Shown: positions 8,309-16,086 of the stretch, piece by piece
Position numbering within the stretch: position 1 is the stretch's first letter
Layout: every line of letters begins with the position of its first letter
NCBI GenBank assembly: GCA_030041415.1
Contig: JASHNX010000119.1
Coordinates: forward strand, 1 to 35,365
Source of the DNA: Candidatus Sulfotelmatobacter sp.
Lineage (GTDB): Bacteria > Acidobacteriota > Terriglobia > Terriglobales > Acidobacteriaceae
Direction: 5' to 3'
Length of the DNA: 35,365 nucleotides
Program-made: the position numbers and the translations under genes
The notes under the pieces: generated by a model
The model's database searches: none
Told to the model about the DNA's origin: nothing
What the model saw: the letters and a program-made list of their open reading frames with translations, nothing else

Positions 8309-9439
8309 GTGACTTCCGCCGTTCCAACCCACCGGCTCAGATACATCGACTGGATGCGCGGTCTGGCGTGCGTCCTGATGTTTCAAACTCACTGCTATGA
8401 CTCGTGGCTCAGCCCCGTCGCGCGGCAGAGCAAGTTCTTCGTGTATTCGCAGCTCGGAGGAACCTTCCCTGCCCCGCTGTTTCTTTTTCTCGCTGGAGTT
8501 TCATTTGCGTTGGTGACACAAAAGTTGTGGCAGAAGAATCTGGCTCCATCTCAAATCGCGCGGTCGACCATTCGCCGCGGAGCGGAGATCTTCGCTTTTG
8601 GCCTGCTCTTTCGCTTGCAGGAGTATGTCATCGCCTGGGGCTGGGCGCCGCTCAGCGATCTACTGCGAGTCGATATCCTCAATACGATCGGCGTTTCGAT
8701 GATGCTGATGGGCGGGCTGTGTTGGCTTGTTCTCTCGCTCGCGCGGGCAAAACAGGAGGCCGCGCTGATTTTCGCCGCAGCGGCAACCGCCCTTCTCATT
8801 TCCCTGCTGACGCCGCAGCTCTGGACTACCTGGCGCCCAGATTGGCTGCCGTGGCCTTTAGAGTCTTACATCAACGGGGTGCACAATCTCCGAACTCCGC
8901 AAGCCTGGCTCTTTCCAATTTTTCCCTGGACCGCATTTGCCTTTGCCGGATTGGCTGTTGGATTCGTGTTGCAATCCGATTGGGTGCGGAGTCGCGAGAT
9001 TGCCACTTTTCTCGCGGCGGGAACCGCTGGATTTGCACTAATTGCGATTTCACGCTGGCTTGATCATCAACCGCACCAACTCTATGCGGTTTATGATTAC
9101 TGGCATACCAGTCCCAACTTTTTCCTGATCCGTATCGGCATGTTGCTCGTCATTCTGAGCGCAGGTTACGCTTGGTGCCGCTGTGGCGCGGGTGAATGGG
9201 GTTTTAGCCCGCTGATTCAACTAGGCCAGGCTTCGTTGGTTGTCTACTGGGTTCACATCGAATTCGTTTATGGACGCGTGTCGATCCTCCCCAAGCGCAG
9301 CCAAAGTATTCGCACAGCTTCCCTGGGACTGCTGACAGTTTTTGTCGCTATGCTGGGACTCGCTTACCTGCGCACGCGCATGAAAGGCCGCGGCGCGGAA
9401 TTGCTCGGTTCGTTCTGGCGGCCAGCACGTGCCGACTGA
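8309..9439 (+). CDS. DUF1624-like integral membrane acyltransferase (heparan-alpha-glucosaminide N-acetyltransferase type)
   Basis: 376 residues with roughly nine to ten hydrophobic membrane segments. The N-terminal signature RLRYIDWMRGLACVLMFQTH is characteristic of the DUF1624/HGSNAT-like acyltransferase families, in which the first helix carries an Asp-Trp-x-Arg-Gly motif and a conserved His. These proteins move acyl groups across or at the membrane onto sugars or other acceptors; the substrate here is unknown. The start is GTG at 8309, because an in-frame stop lies just upstream (8300-8302). The gene converges on the YheT-like gene. Confidence 0.75.
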   Translation: MTSAVPTHRLRYIDWMRGLACVLMFQTHCYDSWLSPVARQSKFFVYSQLGGTFPAPLFLFLAGVSFALVTQKLWQKNLAPSQIARSTIRRGAEIFAFGLLFRLQEYVIAWGWAPLSDLLRVDILNTIGVSMMLMGGLCWLVLSLARAKQEAALIFAAAATALLISLLTPQLWTTWRPDWLPWPLESYINGVHNLRTPQAWLFPIFPWTAFAFAGLAVGFVLQSDWVRSREIATFLAAGTAGFALIAISRWLDHQPHQLYAVYDYWHTSPNFFLIRIGMLLVILSAGYAWCRCGAGEWGFSPLIQLGQASLVVYWVHIEFVYGRVSILPKRSQSIRTASLGLLTVFVAMLGLAYLRTRMKGRGAELLGSFWRPARAD

Positions 9440-9462
9440 ACGATCTGCACGCCAACAAACAG

Positions 9463-10527
9463 CTATCGAAATCGCTTCGCGAACTCCACCACCTCGCGCT
9501 CGGCCCAGCGGCCATCATAATTCGGATCACCATCACGGTCGCCAACAAACGCGCAATGGCCGCCATCTTCGGTTTCGATATAGGTAATGTTGCGGTTCCC
9601 CGTAATCTTTCCGCGGGTTTCGGGCAAAATGCGGACAAACGGATCGTTTCCAGAGTGAATGATAAACGCCGGCTTCGCAATGTGATCAATCACGTTCGCG
9701 GCGGAAGCCCGCGCATAATAATCGGCCGCGCCGGAAAAGCCACAGTAGTAAGCGGTAATTCGGTCATCGAATTCGCGTAGGGTTCGAATTCCGCGCAGGC
9801 GCGCAACATCGAAGGACTCCGGAAAAAATCCAGCCTTGCGCCGATACCTGCGAAACAACTGCCAGAGAAAATAATATTCGTAAACCCGATTCGCGGGTTC
9901 GTGCAGGGCATCGGCTCCGGCAGCAAGGTTGATTGCCGGACAAACCGCCGCGACTCCGCGAAACTGCTTAGGCGCATCACTTCCCCACTCCCCCGCAAGC
10001 TTCAGCACCAGATTGCCGCCCATGGAGAATCCTGCCAGCACGAAACTTGGAACTTGATCGTGATCGACTACGTGTTTTGCGACCGCTGCAATGTCAGCCG
10101 ATCGGCTAGAGTTGTACAGCGTGGGCGCACAATGGTCCATGCCGCCGCAGTTGCGCTGATTCATGCGGATCACATTCATGCCGGCGGCCAATCCATTGCG
10201 CGCGATCCCCATCATGTACTGCGACTCGCTCGAACCCTCGAGCCCATGAACCACGATCAGCGTCAGCGCCCGCTTATCGTTCTGCCAATGGCAATGGCAA
10301 AGAACGGGAATGCCGGACTCCACTTCGATCAACCGGCGCTCGGAGGGTGCCAGTTCAATCCGACGTGGAAGAAAGAAGGCGGCAAGGGTTTGAAGGTGAC
10401 CGCCGCGCAGGCAACGCCGCGGCCGGAAAACCGACGTTTCGTTTTTCCCTGTTCTGTCAGCCCGGCCGGATTCCAGGCTCGAATCGGCGCCGGGTTCGGA
10501 CGGCAGAATCTTTTCGGGCGTCCCCAC
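9463..10527 (-). CDS. YheT-family alpha/beta hydrolase
   Basis: 354 residues. RGGHLQTLAAFF near the N-terminus, VVHGLEGSSES, NQRNCGG and GFSMGGN are hallmarks of the YheT/ABHD1-3 group. The probable triad is Ser168 (GFSMGGN), Asp295 (GNDPF) and His324 (GGHCAF). Family members act on ester substrates, with medium-chain esters or lipids proposed. The start is GTG. It lies 50 nt downstream of another alpha/beta hydrolase gene on the same strand, so the two probably form an operon. Confidence 0.88.
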   Translation of the reverse strand: MGTPEKILPSEPGADSSLESGRADRTGKNETSVFRPRRCLRGGHLQTLAAFFLPRRIELAPSERRLIEVESGIPVLCHCHWQNDKRALTLIVVHGLEGSSESQYMMGIARNGLAAGMNVIRMNQRNCGGMDHCAPTLYNSSRSADIAAVAKHVVDHDQVPSFVLAGFSMGGNLVLKLAGEWGSDAPKQFRGVAAVCPAINLAAGADALHEPANRVYEYYFLWQLFRRYRRKAGFFPESFDVARLRGIRTLREFDDRITAYYCGFSGAADYYARASAANVIDHIAKPAFIIHSGNDPFVRILPETRGKITGNRNITYIETEDGGHCAFVGDRDGDPNYDGRWAEREVVEFAKRFR

Positions 10528-10577
10528 GAGTTAATTTTAGTGGCACACGGGCAATTCGCGTTCATTAATCACTTCAG

Positions 10578-11525
10578 CTACCGCGAGAAAAACCCAAGAG
10601 CGTCGTCATGGGTTAGAAAATCGATCAGCGCCCGATTGAACTCGTCCGGACATTCCTCGTACGGTAAATGCCCGATGCCGGGAAAAATTACGGTTCGAGA
10701 CTGCGGGAAGTATTTCGCCAAAGGCTCAGCCGAGGAAACATAGACCGCGGGATCCCTGTTACCCCATATGAAGAGCGCTGGAGTATTCGCTAGCTTTGGC
10801 AATGTCGCCTCAAGTTCGCGCAGATCCTTAGTCCAGGTACGCACGATGCTTAAAGCATGATCGTAAGAATCCGGAGTCCGCAGCGCAGAGAGATACCCTT
10901 CGAAAGAGTCGGGTGGAATAAGGCTGGGGTGCCCATACATCCTCCCATGCCAGTAGCGATAGAGGCCGCCCATCTGTGGAACAAAGAGACGAAACCAGGC
11001 TGATCCGATATCGCTCCCAATAAACGGCGCTAGGTACCGGCCATGCGCAGAAAAAGGATTCACCGGAGCAACCAGCACCAACCGCCGCACGCGAAGCCGC
11101 GATTCGACCTCCAGGCACTTGGCCGCCATCATCATCGCCACGGCGCCGCCATGCGACGTTCCCAGCAGATCGAAAGACAAAATGCCCAGGCGCTCGACCC
11201 AGCGTAGCATGCGCTCGGCCGTGCCGTGCATCGTGTGATCGAGTCCCGGCAGCCGGTCCGAAAATCCCGCGCCCGGCATGTCCGGCGCATAGGCCGTAGC
11301 GTAAGGGACCAAGGCCGGCAGCGTGAATCGCCAGGAAAAGGAATATCCGAGAAGGCCATGCAGCAGGATCAGCGGAGGCCCGGAACCGCCCCGAAGATAG
11401 CGCAAGCGGACGCCATCGAGATCAGTCCAACATTCTTCGACCCCGGGGCTGTCGCCCGGGAATGGGGTATTCCATGTATCCCGTTTCGACTCGGTCACGC
11501 GAAATCTTCTTGCCCGGTTGGACAA
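10578..11525 (-). CDS. Alpha/beta-fold hydrolase
   Basis: 315 residues. The oxyanion-hole segment LILLHGLLGYSFSW, the nucleophile elbow GTSHGGA (Ser124), an acid candidate in FIWGNRDPAVY and the catalytic His in GIGHLPYEE show a canonical, apparently active alpha/beta hydrolase of the haloperoxidase/epoxide-hydrolase-like branch. The substrate is unknown. The longest frame starts at TTG (11525), but a GTG at 11498 (VTESKRDTWN) is an alternative. It precedes the YheT-like gene. Confidence 0.85.
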   Translation of the reverse strand: MSNRARRFRVTESKRDTWNTPFPGDSPGVEECWTDLDGVRLRYLRGGSGPPLILLHGLLGYSFSWRFTLPALVPYATAYAPDMPGAGFSDRLPGLDHTMHGTAERMLRWVERLGILSFDLLGTSHGGAVAMMMAAKCLEVESRLRVRRLVLVAPVNPFSAHGRYLAPFIGSDIGSAWFRLFVPQMGGLYRYWHGRMYGHPSLIPPDSFEGYLSALRTPDSYDHALSIVRTWTKDLRELEATLPKLANTPALFIWGNRDPAVYVSSAEPLAKYFPQSRTVIFPGIGHLPYEECPDEFNRALIDFLTHDDALGFFSR

Positions 11526-11582
11526 CTTTTTTGCGGCAACGTCATTCTATGTAAAGGAACATCGCCTCTGTTCGCTTCACTT

Positions 11583-11606
11583 GGGGAGCTTCGGCTCCCC
11601 GTTTTT
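11583..11606 (+). terminator. Intrinsic terminator, plus-strand polarity
   Basis: A perfect 7-bp stem (GGGGAGC 11583-11589 with GCTCCCC 11594-11600) closes a UUCG tetraloop and is followed by GTTTTT. The C(UUCG)G loop and U-run exist only on the plus strand, whereas both flanking genes (argD and the hydrolase) are on the minus strand. Confidence 0.65.
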
Positions 11607-11645
11607 CTGGCTCCTAACTTTCACTGTCCTGAGCCTAAATTGCAC

Positions 11646-11704
11646 TGTCATCCTGAGCGGAGCATCACCTTCGCGAGGCGAAGGCCATGCGTAGTCGAAG
11701 GATC
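11646..11704 (+). repeat. REP-like intergenic palindromic element, copy 3
   Basis: It begins TGTCATCCTGAGCGG and ends GAAGGATC, with an internal hairpin (CCTTCGC 11668-11674 and GCGAAGG 11678-11684). The ends match the element after ndk (GTCATGCTGAGCG...GAAGGAT). It sits 11 nt beyond the argD stop, in the argD/hydrolase spacer. Confidence 0.55.
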
Positions 11705-11715
11705 CGTAGCCGCTT

Positions 11716-12948
11716 TCACGCCGCCTTTTTTCTAGCGTTCCGGAGCAGTTTTTTCAGCAGCCGCATACCCTTGTCCACATGCTTTTCTTCCAGCAAGAAT
11801 GGGGGAAGAAAGCGCACCACCGTATCGTGAGTGCTGTTAAATAGCACGCCTTCGCCCAGTGCCGCATCTACAATCGGCCGCGCCGGAATTTCCAAATTGA
11901 TTCCCTGGATAAATCCCCGCCCACGAACTTCCTTCGCAAGCGGGCTTTTCTCAGCGATCGCTTTCAGTTCCTGCTGCAGGTATGCGCCAACGCGATTCAC
12001 GTTCTCCAGCAGCTTTTCTTCTTCCACAATCGCCAGAAATTCCAGAGCCACGCGGCACGCCAGCGGCCCGCCACCAAATGTTGTCCCATGCTGACCCGGC
12101 GAAATCGCGTTGGCAAATTCTTCCTTCGCGATGAACGCACCGAGCGGCAGGCCTGCCGCAATCGGCTTGGCAATGGCAATGATGTCGGGAACCACACCGA
12201 AACTCTGGAAGGCAAACATGGTTCCAGTGCGCCCCAACCCGCACTGAATCTCGTCGAAAATCAAAGCCGCCTTAAACTGGTCAGCGAGCGCGCGGCATTC
12301 ACGCAAGAATTCAACCGAGCATTCATAGATTCCGCCTTCGCCGAAAATCGGCTCAAGCACAATCGCGCAAGTGTTGTCATTTACTGCCGCACGCAAGCCT
12401 TCGATGTCATTCTGCGGCACGAATGTCACTTCTTCGAGCAACGGCCCGAATCCCTTGCGATGCTTATCCTGCCCGGTCAGCGAGAGGGCCCCGAATGTTC
12501 GCCCATGATACGAGCCTTGCAGGGCCACCAGGCGCGACTTCGCATCGCCGCCAGCGCGATGTCCGGCCAGTCGCGCCAGCTTGATCGATCCCTCAATCGC
12601 CTCCGTGCCGCTGTTCTGGAAAAATGCCCGCGAATTCGCCAGAACGCCGCCCGAAGCTGCCCCTGCCAACCCACACAGCTTCTCAGCCAGTTCGCCCTGA
12701 TATTCGTTGTAATAGAGATTCGAAATGTGAATGAGCTTCGCGGCCTGTTCGCGAATCGTCTTTACAATTCGCGGGTGCGCATGCCCCAGTGCATTCACTC
12801 CAAGACCCGAAACAAAATCCAGATAGCGGCGATCATCTAGATCGTAAAGAAACACGCCCTTGCCCCGGGCAAAGGCGACAGGATAGCGATTGTAGGTTCC
12901 CAGCAAGTAACGGCGCTCAAGATCGGTAATTTGTTCGAAAGTTTTCAT
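11716..12948 (-). CDS. argD: Acetylornithine aminotransferase-type class III PLP aminotransferase
   Basis: 410 residues from the preferred ATG (MKTFEQITDLERR). The fold-type I class III features are clear: FVSGLGVNALGHAHP, FFQNSGTEAIEGSIKLAR, YHGRTFGALS, IFDEIQCGLGRTG (Asp232 contacts PLP) and the Schiff-base Lys261 in AIAKPIAAGLPLGAF. ArgD converts N-acetylglutamate semialdehyde to N-acetylornithine in arginine synthesis. Related enzymes act on succinylornithine or ornithine, so specificity is inferred. The longer frame to 13017 has no family-like N-terminus and is not favoured. No other arg biosynthesis gene is nearby. Confidence 0.9.
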   Translation of the reverse strand: MKTFEQITDLERRYLLGTYNRYPVAFARGKGVFLYDLDDRRYLDFVSGLGVNALGHAHPRIVKTIREQAAKLIHISNLYYNEYQGELAEKLCGLAGAASGGVLANSRAFFQNSGTEAIEGSIKLARLAGHRAGGDAKSRLVALQGSYHGRTFGALSLTGQDKHRKGFGPLLEEVTFVPQNDIEGLRAAVNDNTCAIVLEPIFGEGGIYECSVEFLRECRALADQFKAALIFDEIQCGLGRTGTMFAFQSFGVVPDIIAIAKPIAAGLPLGAFIAKEEFANAISPGQHGTTFGGGPLACRVALEFLAIVEEEKLLENVNRVGAYLQQELKAIAEKSPLAKEVRGRGFIQGINLEIPARPIVDAALGEGVLFNSTHDTVVRFLPPFLLEEKHVDKGMRLLKKLLRNARKKAA

Positions 12949-13094
12949 AGAAAAGATGATTGTAACGGAATGCGCGGGGCCAGAAAGTGGTCCGTTTGCA
13001 CGTAAACTTCGGCTCAAGAATCCCAGCTACCAACATCCGGTCATGACTCGTGATTCGGCAGCGTGATTCACCACAACACTTTTTCGGGTCTTGT

Positions 13095-13126
13095 GTTTAC
13101 ATCCGTGAGCGTTTACGTCCGTAGCG
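13095..13126 (+). repeat. Tandem direct repeat upstream of the lipoprotein gene (candidate operator)
   Basis: GTTTACATCCGTGAGC (13095-13110) is followed at once by a near copy, GTTTACGTCCGT-AGC. A third GTTTACGT occurs inverted at 13000-13007. All are in the divergent argD/lipoprotein spacer, so they could bind a regulator. This is inference from repetition only. Confidence 0.35.
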
Positions 13127-13160
13127 GCGGGACATCAAAATACAACGACAAGGACATGAT

Positions 13161-13451
13161 ATGAAAAAATGGCTTGCCCTTGCAGTTCTGGCACTCCCTC
13201 TATCGATTGCCGGATGTTCTCATCCTCATCCGGTCTACGACGAGCCGCCCCCGCCACCGGAATTTCCAGAGGTCGCTCGACAAGGTTTTCACGATGGATT
13301 CGCAGCGGCGCGGCGCGATATCAATCAGGGACTAGCGCCCAACGTTGAGCGCCACCCACGCTTCCGCAATCCTCCGGTCTCGCCCGACGCAGCTGAGGAT
13401 TATCGGCGCGGCTTCCGAAGAGGGTACGAAGCGTTCGTACATCGCGGGTAG
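13161..13451 (+). CDS. Small lipoprotein
   Basis: 96 residues. MKKWLALAVLALPLSIAGC is a clear type II signal peptide, with a lipobox (SIAGC) and lipidated Cys19. The mature part has a Pro-rich linker (PPPPPEFP) and then two related segments, FHDGFAAARRDI and YRRGFRRGYEAF, suggesting a duplicated short helical motif. It is probably anchored in a membrane facing the periplasm. Function is unknown. A strong terminator follows 43 nt downstream, so it is likely a single-gene unit. Confidence 0.8.
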   Translation: MKKWLALAVLALPLSIAGCSHPHPVYDEPPPPPEFPEVARQGFHDGFAAARRDINQGLAPNVERHPRFRNPPVSPDAAEDYRRGFRRGYEAFVHRG

Positions 13452-13494
13452 CCATCTCAGACGTGAGGGAGACGAAGTAATCCCAAACGACAAC

Positions 13495-13527
13495 CCACCC
13501 TTCAGGATTTCTGGAGGGTGGATTTTT
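13495..13527 (+). terminator. Intrinsic terminator after the lipoprotein gene
   Basis: An 11-bp stem (13495-13505 with 13511-13521, including one G-U pair) and a 5-nt loop GATTT are followed by ATTTTT. The position and polarity fit termination of the lipoprotein transcript. Confidence 0.85.
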
Positions 13528-13589
13528 GTCTGACCGATTGGACAATACCGAGATCTACAGCGCGATGTTTCAGGCTTCGATTTGAGCAG

Positions 13590-14858
13590 CTATCCCCGCC
13601 CTACGCCGACGTATTCAAATCCCATGGCGCGGAGACGGACGGCATCGAGCAGATTCTTCGTATCGACGATGATGGGTTTCTTGAGCAGGTGTTTAATGCG
13701 GTCGAAGTCGAGAGCGCGGAATTCGGGCCAGCCGGTGCCAACGACCAAGGCATCCATGCCTTCGGCGGCCGCATAGGCTGAATCGCAATAGCGTACCGAG
13801 CCATTCAGGCGAGTCTTAGCTTCCACGAGCGCGACTGGATCGTACGCCTTGACCCGCGCGCCTTTCGCCACCAGGGTTTCAGCTAGTCGAATCGCCGACG
13901 ATCCTGCAACAGAATTGGTGTTGGGCTTGAATGCCAGTCCAAGAATTCCGACGTCCTTGTTCTCGACCGAGTTCAACGCCGTGGCGATCTTGTCGACCAG
14001 GCGATCGGCGAGCGTGTGGTTCACATCGCGAGCAGCGCTGAGAACTTTGAGCGGCAAGCCGTTTTTCTGCGCGAGATTGGCGAGAGAATCCATGTCGGAC
14101 TCGGCAAAAACGCCACCCATGCCCGCTCCCGGCTGCAAGCAGCGCGGAGCGATTTTCTTGTCCAGTCCAAGCGCGAGAGCGAGGCTGACCGCATCGGCTC
14201 CCACTCGCTCACAAAGAGCCGCAACTTCGTTGATAAAGGAAATTTTGGTAGCGACAAACGCAGTCGCTGACTCCCGCACCAGTTCCGCGGTTGCCTGATT
14301 AGTGACGATGACCGGCACGCCGCGCATCACGAGCGGATGGAAAATCTGCTTGAGAATCTGCACCGCTTCACTGGAGGTCGAACCAAGAATGAGCCGGTCC
14401 GGCCAGTTGAAATCTTCCACCGCGCAACCATCCGTGAAAAACATGGGCTGAGAAACGATGGTTCCCAGCAGGCCGTTATCCTTGAACAATTTTTCGAGCG
14501 TGTTCGCCGTGCCGACAGAAACCGGAGTCACCACGATCAGGATTGGAGGCTTGGCAGCAAGGCGCGCGATCCGCATGGCAACATCGGTCAGATTTTCGGC
14601 TCCATCCTCAGCGAGAAAAATGACCTGAGTTTTTCGCGCGAACGATTCAATGTCGGTGGAATAAGCCAGTCGGCCGGCTCGCACGTTTCGCCGGATCACT
14701 TCCTTTAAATTCTTCTCAAAAAAGGGAATGTTCCCCTGGGCCATTTCGACCATGCGGGTTCGATCGGGATGACAACAGGAGACCGGAGTGCCAAAATCTG
14801 CCAAACATGCCGAAATCACCGTTCCGAGATAACCCGAACCGTAGACCCCGATCTGCAT
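13590..14858 (-). CDS. UDP-glucose/GDP-mannose dehydrogenase family protein lacking catalytic residues (predicted pseudoenzyme)
   Basis: 422 residues from the preferred ATG (MQIGVYGSGYLG), which has GGAGG 7-8 nt upstream; the longer GTG frame to 14888 is less likely. All three family domains are present: the Rossmann NAD-binding domain (GSGYLG), the central helical domain (FVATKISFINE) and the C-terminal UDP-binding domain (GILGLAFKPNTNS). The active site is not. The catalytic Cys in GFGGSCFPKD is replaced (GMGGVFAESD, 246-255: Phe251 for Cys, Ser254 for Lys). The NPEFLREG segment reads QPMFFTDG (137-144, Met139 for Glu). The catalytic Lys and Asn of ELxKxxxN are Arg195 and Thr199. The TDDxRxSP sugar-binding motif is TNSVAGSS. 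UDP-sugar oxidation is therefore unlikely; nucleotide binding may persist. Confidence 0.85.
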   Translation of the reverse strand: MQIGVYGSGYLGTVISACLADFGTPVSCCHPDRTRMVEMAQGNIPFFEKNLKEVIRRNVRAGRLAYSTDIESFARKTQVIFLAEDGAENLTDVAMRIARLAAKPPILIVVTPVSVGTANTLEKLFKDNGLLGTIVSQPMFFTDGCAVEDFNWPDRLILGSTSSEAVQILKQIFHPLVMRGVPVIVTNQATAELVRESATAFVATKISFINEVAALCERVGADAVSLALALGLDKKIAPRCLQPGAGMGGVFAESDMDSLANLAQKNGLPLKVLSAARDVNHTLADRLVDKIATALNSVENKDVGILGLAFKPNTNSVAGSSAIRLAETLVAKGARVKAYDPVALVEAKTRLNGSVRYCDSAYAAAEGMDALVVGTGWPEFRALDFDRIKHLLKKPIIVDTKNLLDAVRLRAMGFEYVGVGRG

Positions 14859-15087
14859 GCGCTGCCCTCCGCCTGGCCGAAAACCCACGTCCGAAGCGGC
14901 TCAGAGCGGCGTGGATTCGAGCTGTACCTAGTCCTTGTTTACAGTGCGCGTGGCACGGGCGCAACACACGGGAGGGAAATGTACCAGGGGCCATGCAATT
15001 CCGGAATTGAGTAACGTAATGGGAAAGTAACCCTTCAGAGGTTACGGTCGATTCCGTTGATTCAGCGGAAAATGCTCGCGGATGTCT

Positions 15088-15633
15088 TCAACGCGAAACC
15101 AGGCTGCCGCCGAGCGGCACGGGCGCGAGATCGACCCAACAATTGGGAGCATCTTCGCGCACGAACGTGAGGCGGTCGAGAAGAATGCGCCGGCTACCCC
15201 CGTAGCTATGCCACCATCGTCGCGCAATCTCAACCGCCTGCGCAGCCTCCTGTTCCGTCTGCATTTTCGCGATGGTGAGATGCGGAACGTACGGCCACTC
15301 TTCCGCGAACGCAAAGGTTTCCTGATTCAGCTGCCGATGCAATTCCTGCATGCGGGAGCCGCCCTGGCCAACTCCGATGTAAACCGTCCATGTGGTTGGC
15401 GCAAATGATTGCATTTCGCCAAGGGTCAGTTCGAAGGGTTCCACGCCGCCGCAGACTCGCGCCAGCAATCGCAGTCCCTCGGATTCGGTTCCGTGCAGGG
15501 GCCGCGGTGGAAGAAGCGTGAGATGGGCGTCGTGATGAGGCAAAGCTGGGTGCAGTTCCCGCCGCAGGCTCTCCACGAACGCGGTTATCGGACTCTTGAT
15601 GTAAGCAACCAACGCATACCGCACGCTCGGCAT
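15088..15633 (-). CDS. 2'-5' RNA ligase family protein (2H phosphoesterase)
   Basis: 181 residues. The two HxT motifs that define the 2H phosphoesterase superfamily are both present: H37-L-T39 (AHLTLLPP) and H118-L-T120 (PHLTIAK). Members ligate or hydrolyse 2'-5' linked RNA or cyclic phosphodiesters; the physiological substrate is unknown here. The start is an ATG at 15633. A TATAAT (15645-15650, complement strand) lies only 11 nt upstream, which would give a very short or leaderless transcript if it is used. Confidence 0.85.
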   Translation of the reverse strand: MPSVRYALVAYIKSPITAFVESLRRELHPALPHHDAHLTLLPPRPLHGTESEGLRLLARVCGGVEPFELTLGEMQSFAPTTWTVYIGVGQGGSRMQELHRQLNQETFAFAEEWPYVPHLTIAKMQTEQEAAQAVEIARRWWHSYGGSRRILLDRLTFVREDAPNCWVDLAPVPLGGSLVSR

Positions 15634-15660
15634 ATCAGCAGAAAATTATAGCTCCTTCCG

Positions 15661-15706
15661 TATAATCGCTCGATTCGTCGATTCCTTAGAGTCCGATCTC
15701 ACAGGA
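15661..15706 (+). promoter_or_regulatory. Candidate -10 box and ribosome binding site for the 124-codon ORF
   Basis: TATAAT lies at 15661-15666 and AGGA at 15703-15706, 5 nt before the ATG at 15712. There is no good -35. These signals are the main reason to take the following ORF seriously. Confidence 0.3.
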
Positions 15707-15711
15707 ATCAG

Positions 15712-16086
15712 ATGCAAAATCGGGGAGCAGCGCGGCCTGGCGGCGCACCCCGTTCGCGCAGAAAAAGGCCCATCAACGCTGTCTATCTCACCGTTCGCCA
15801 CTCTTTGTCTTCATCGTTTTCAATAGTTTGGAGAATCTGCTCTTCGTGTACAAGGTTAAACCTAAAAGGACCGAAAAAGGCAACCAGCGTCGCTCTGGTC
15901 ACGGGTCAGTCAGGTACTTCGGACGACTCTGCATCTGAGGTCCAGCCTGCTCAGCCGGGAGAAGCTAATACCTTTCCCTCTGATTATCCGTATGTCGCTC
16001 AAGACGATCGTGGCTTTGAGGGCGGACCGAGGGCGACTGCGGATTCGGAAGTGAGATACAGGAAGGTAAATGTCTCCTGTAAATAA
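15712..16086 (+). CDS. Hypothetical ORF, uncertain
   Basis: 124 residues, unrecognised. The N-terminus is very Arg-rich (ARPGGAPRSRRKRP) and the C-terminal half is Ser/Asp/Pro-rich and low complexity. The last 88 nt overlap the 3' end of the encapsulin gene on the other strand. It fills an otherwise empty stretch of 365 nt (15634-15998). In favour are a TATAAT 45 nt upstream and AGGA 5 nt before the ATG. Against are the lack of any recognisable domain and the antisense overlap. It may be non-coding. Confidence 0.3.
   Translation: MQNRGAARPGGAPRSRRKRPINAVYLTVRHSLSSSFSIVWRICSSCTRLNLKGPKKATSVALVTGQSGTSDDSASEVQPAQPGEANTFPSDYPYVAQDDRGFEGGPRATADSEVRYRKVNVSCK

Noticed and set aside
9901-10743. Plus-strand ORF of 280 codons
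   Set aside because: It is antisense to the YheT-like hydrolase and part of its neighbour, and is a shadow frame.
12088-12840. Plus-strand ORF of 250 codons
   Set aside because: It is antisense to argD.
15027-15045. GTAACC/GGTTAC hairpin after the 2'-5' RNA ligase gene as a terminator
   Set aside because: The stem is only six base pairs and the following sequence has only a short T-rich stretch, which is too weak to call.
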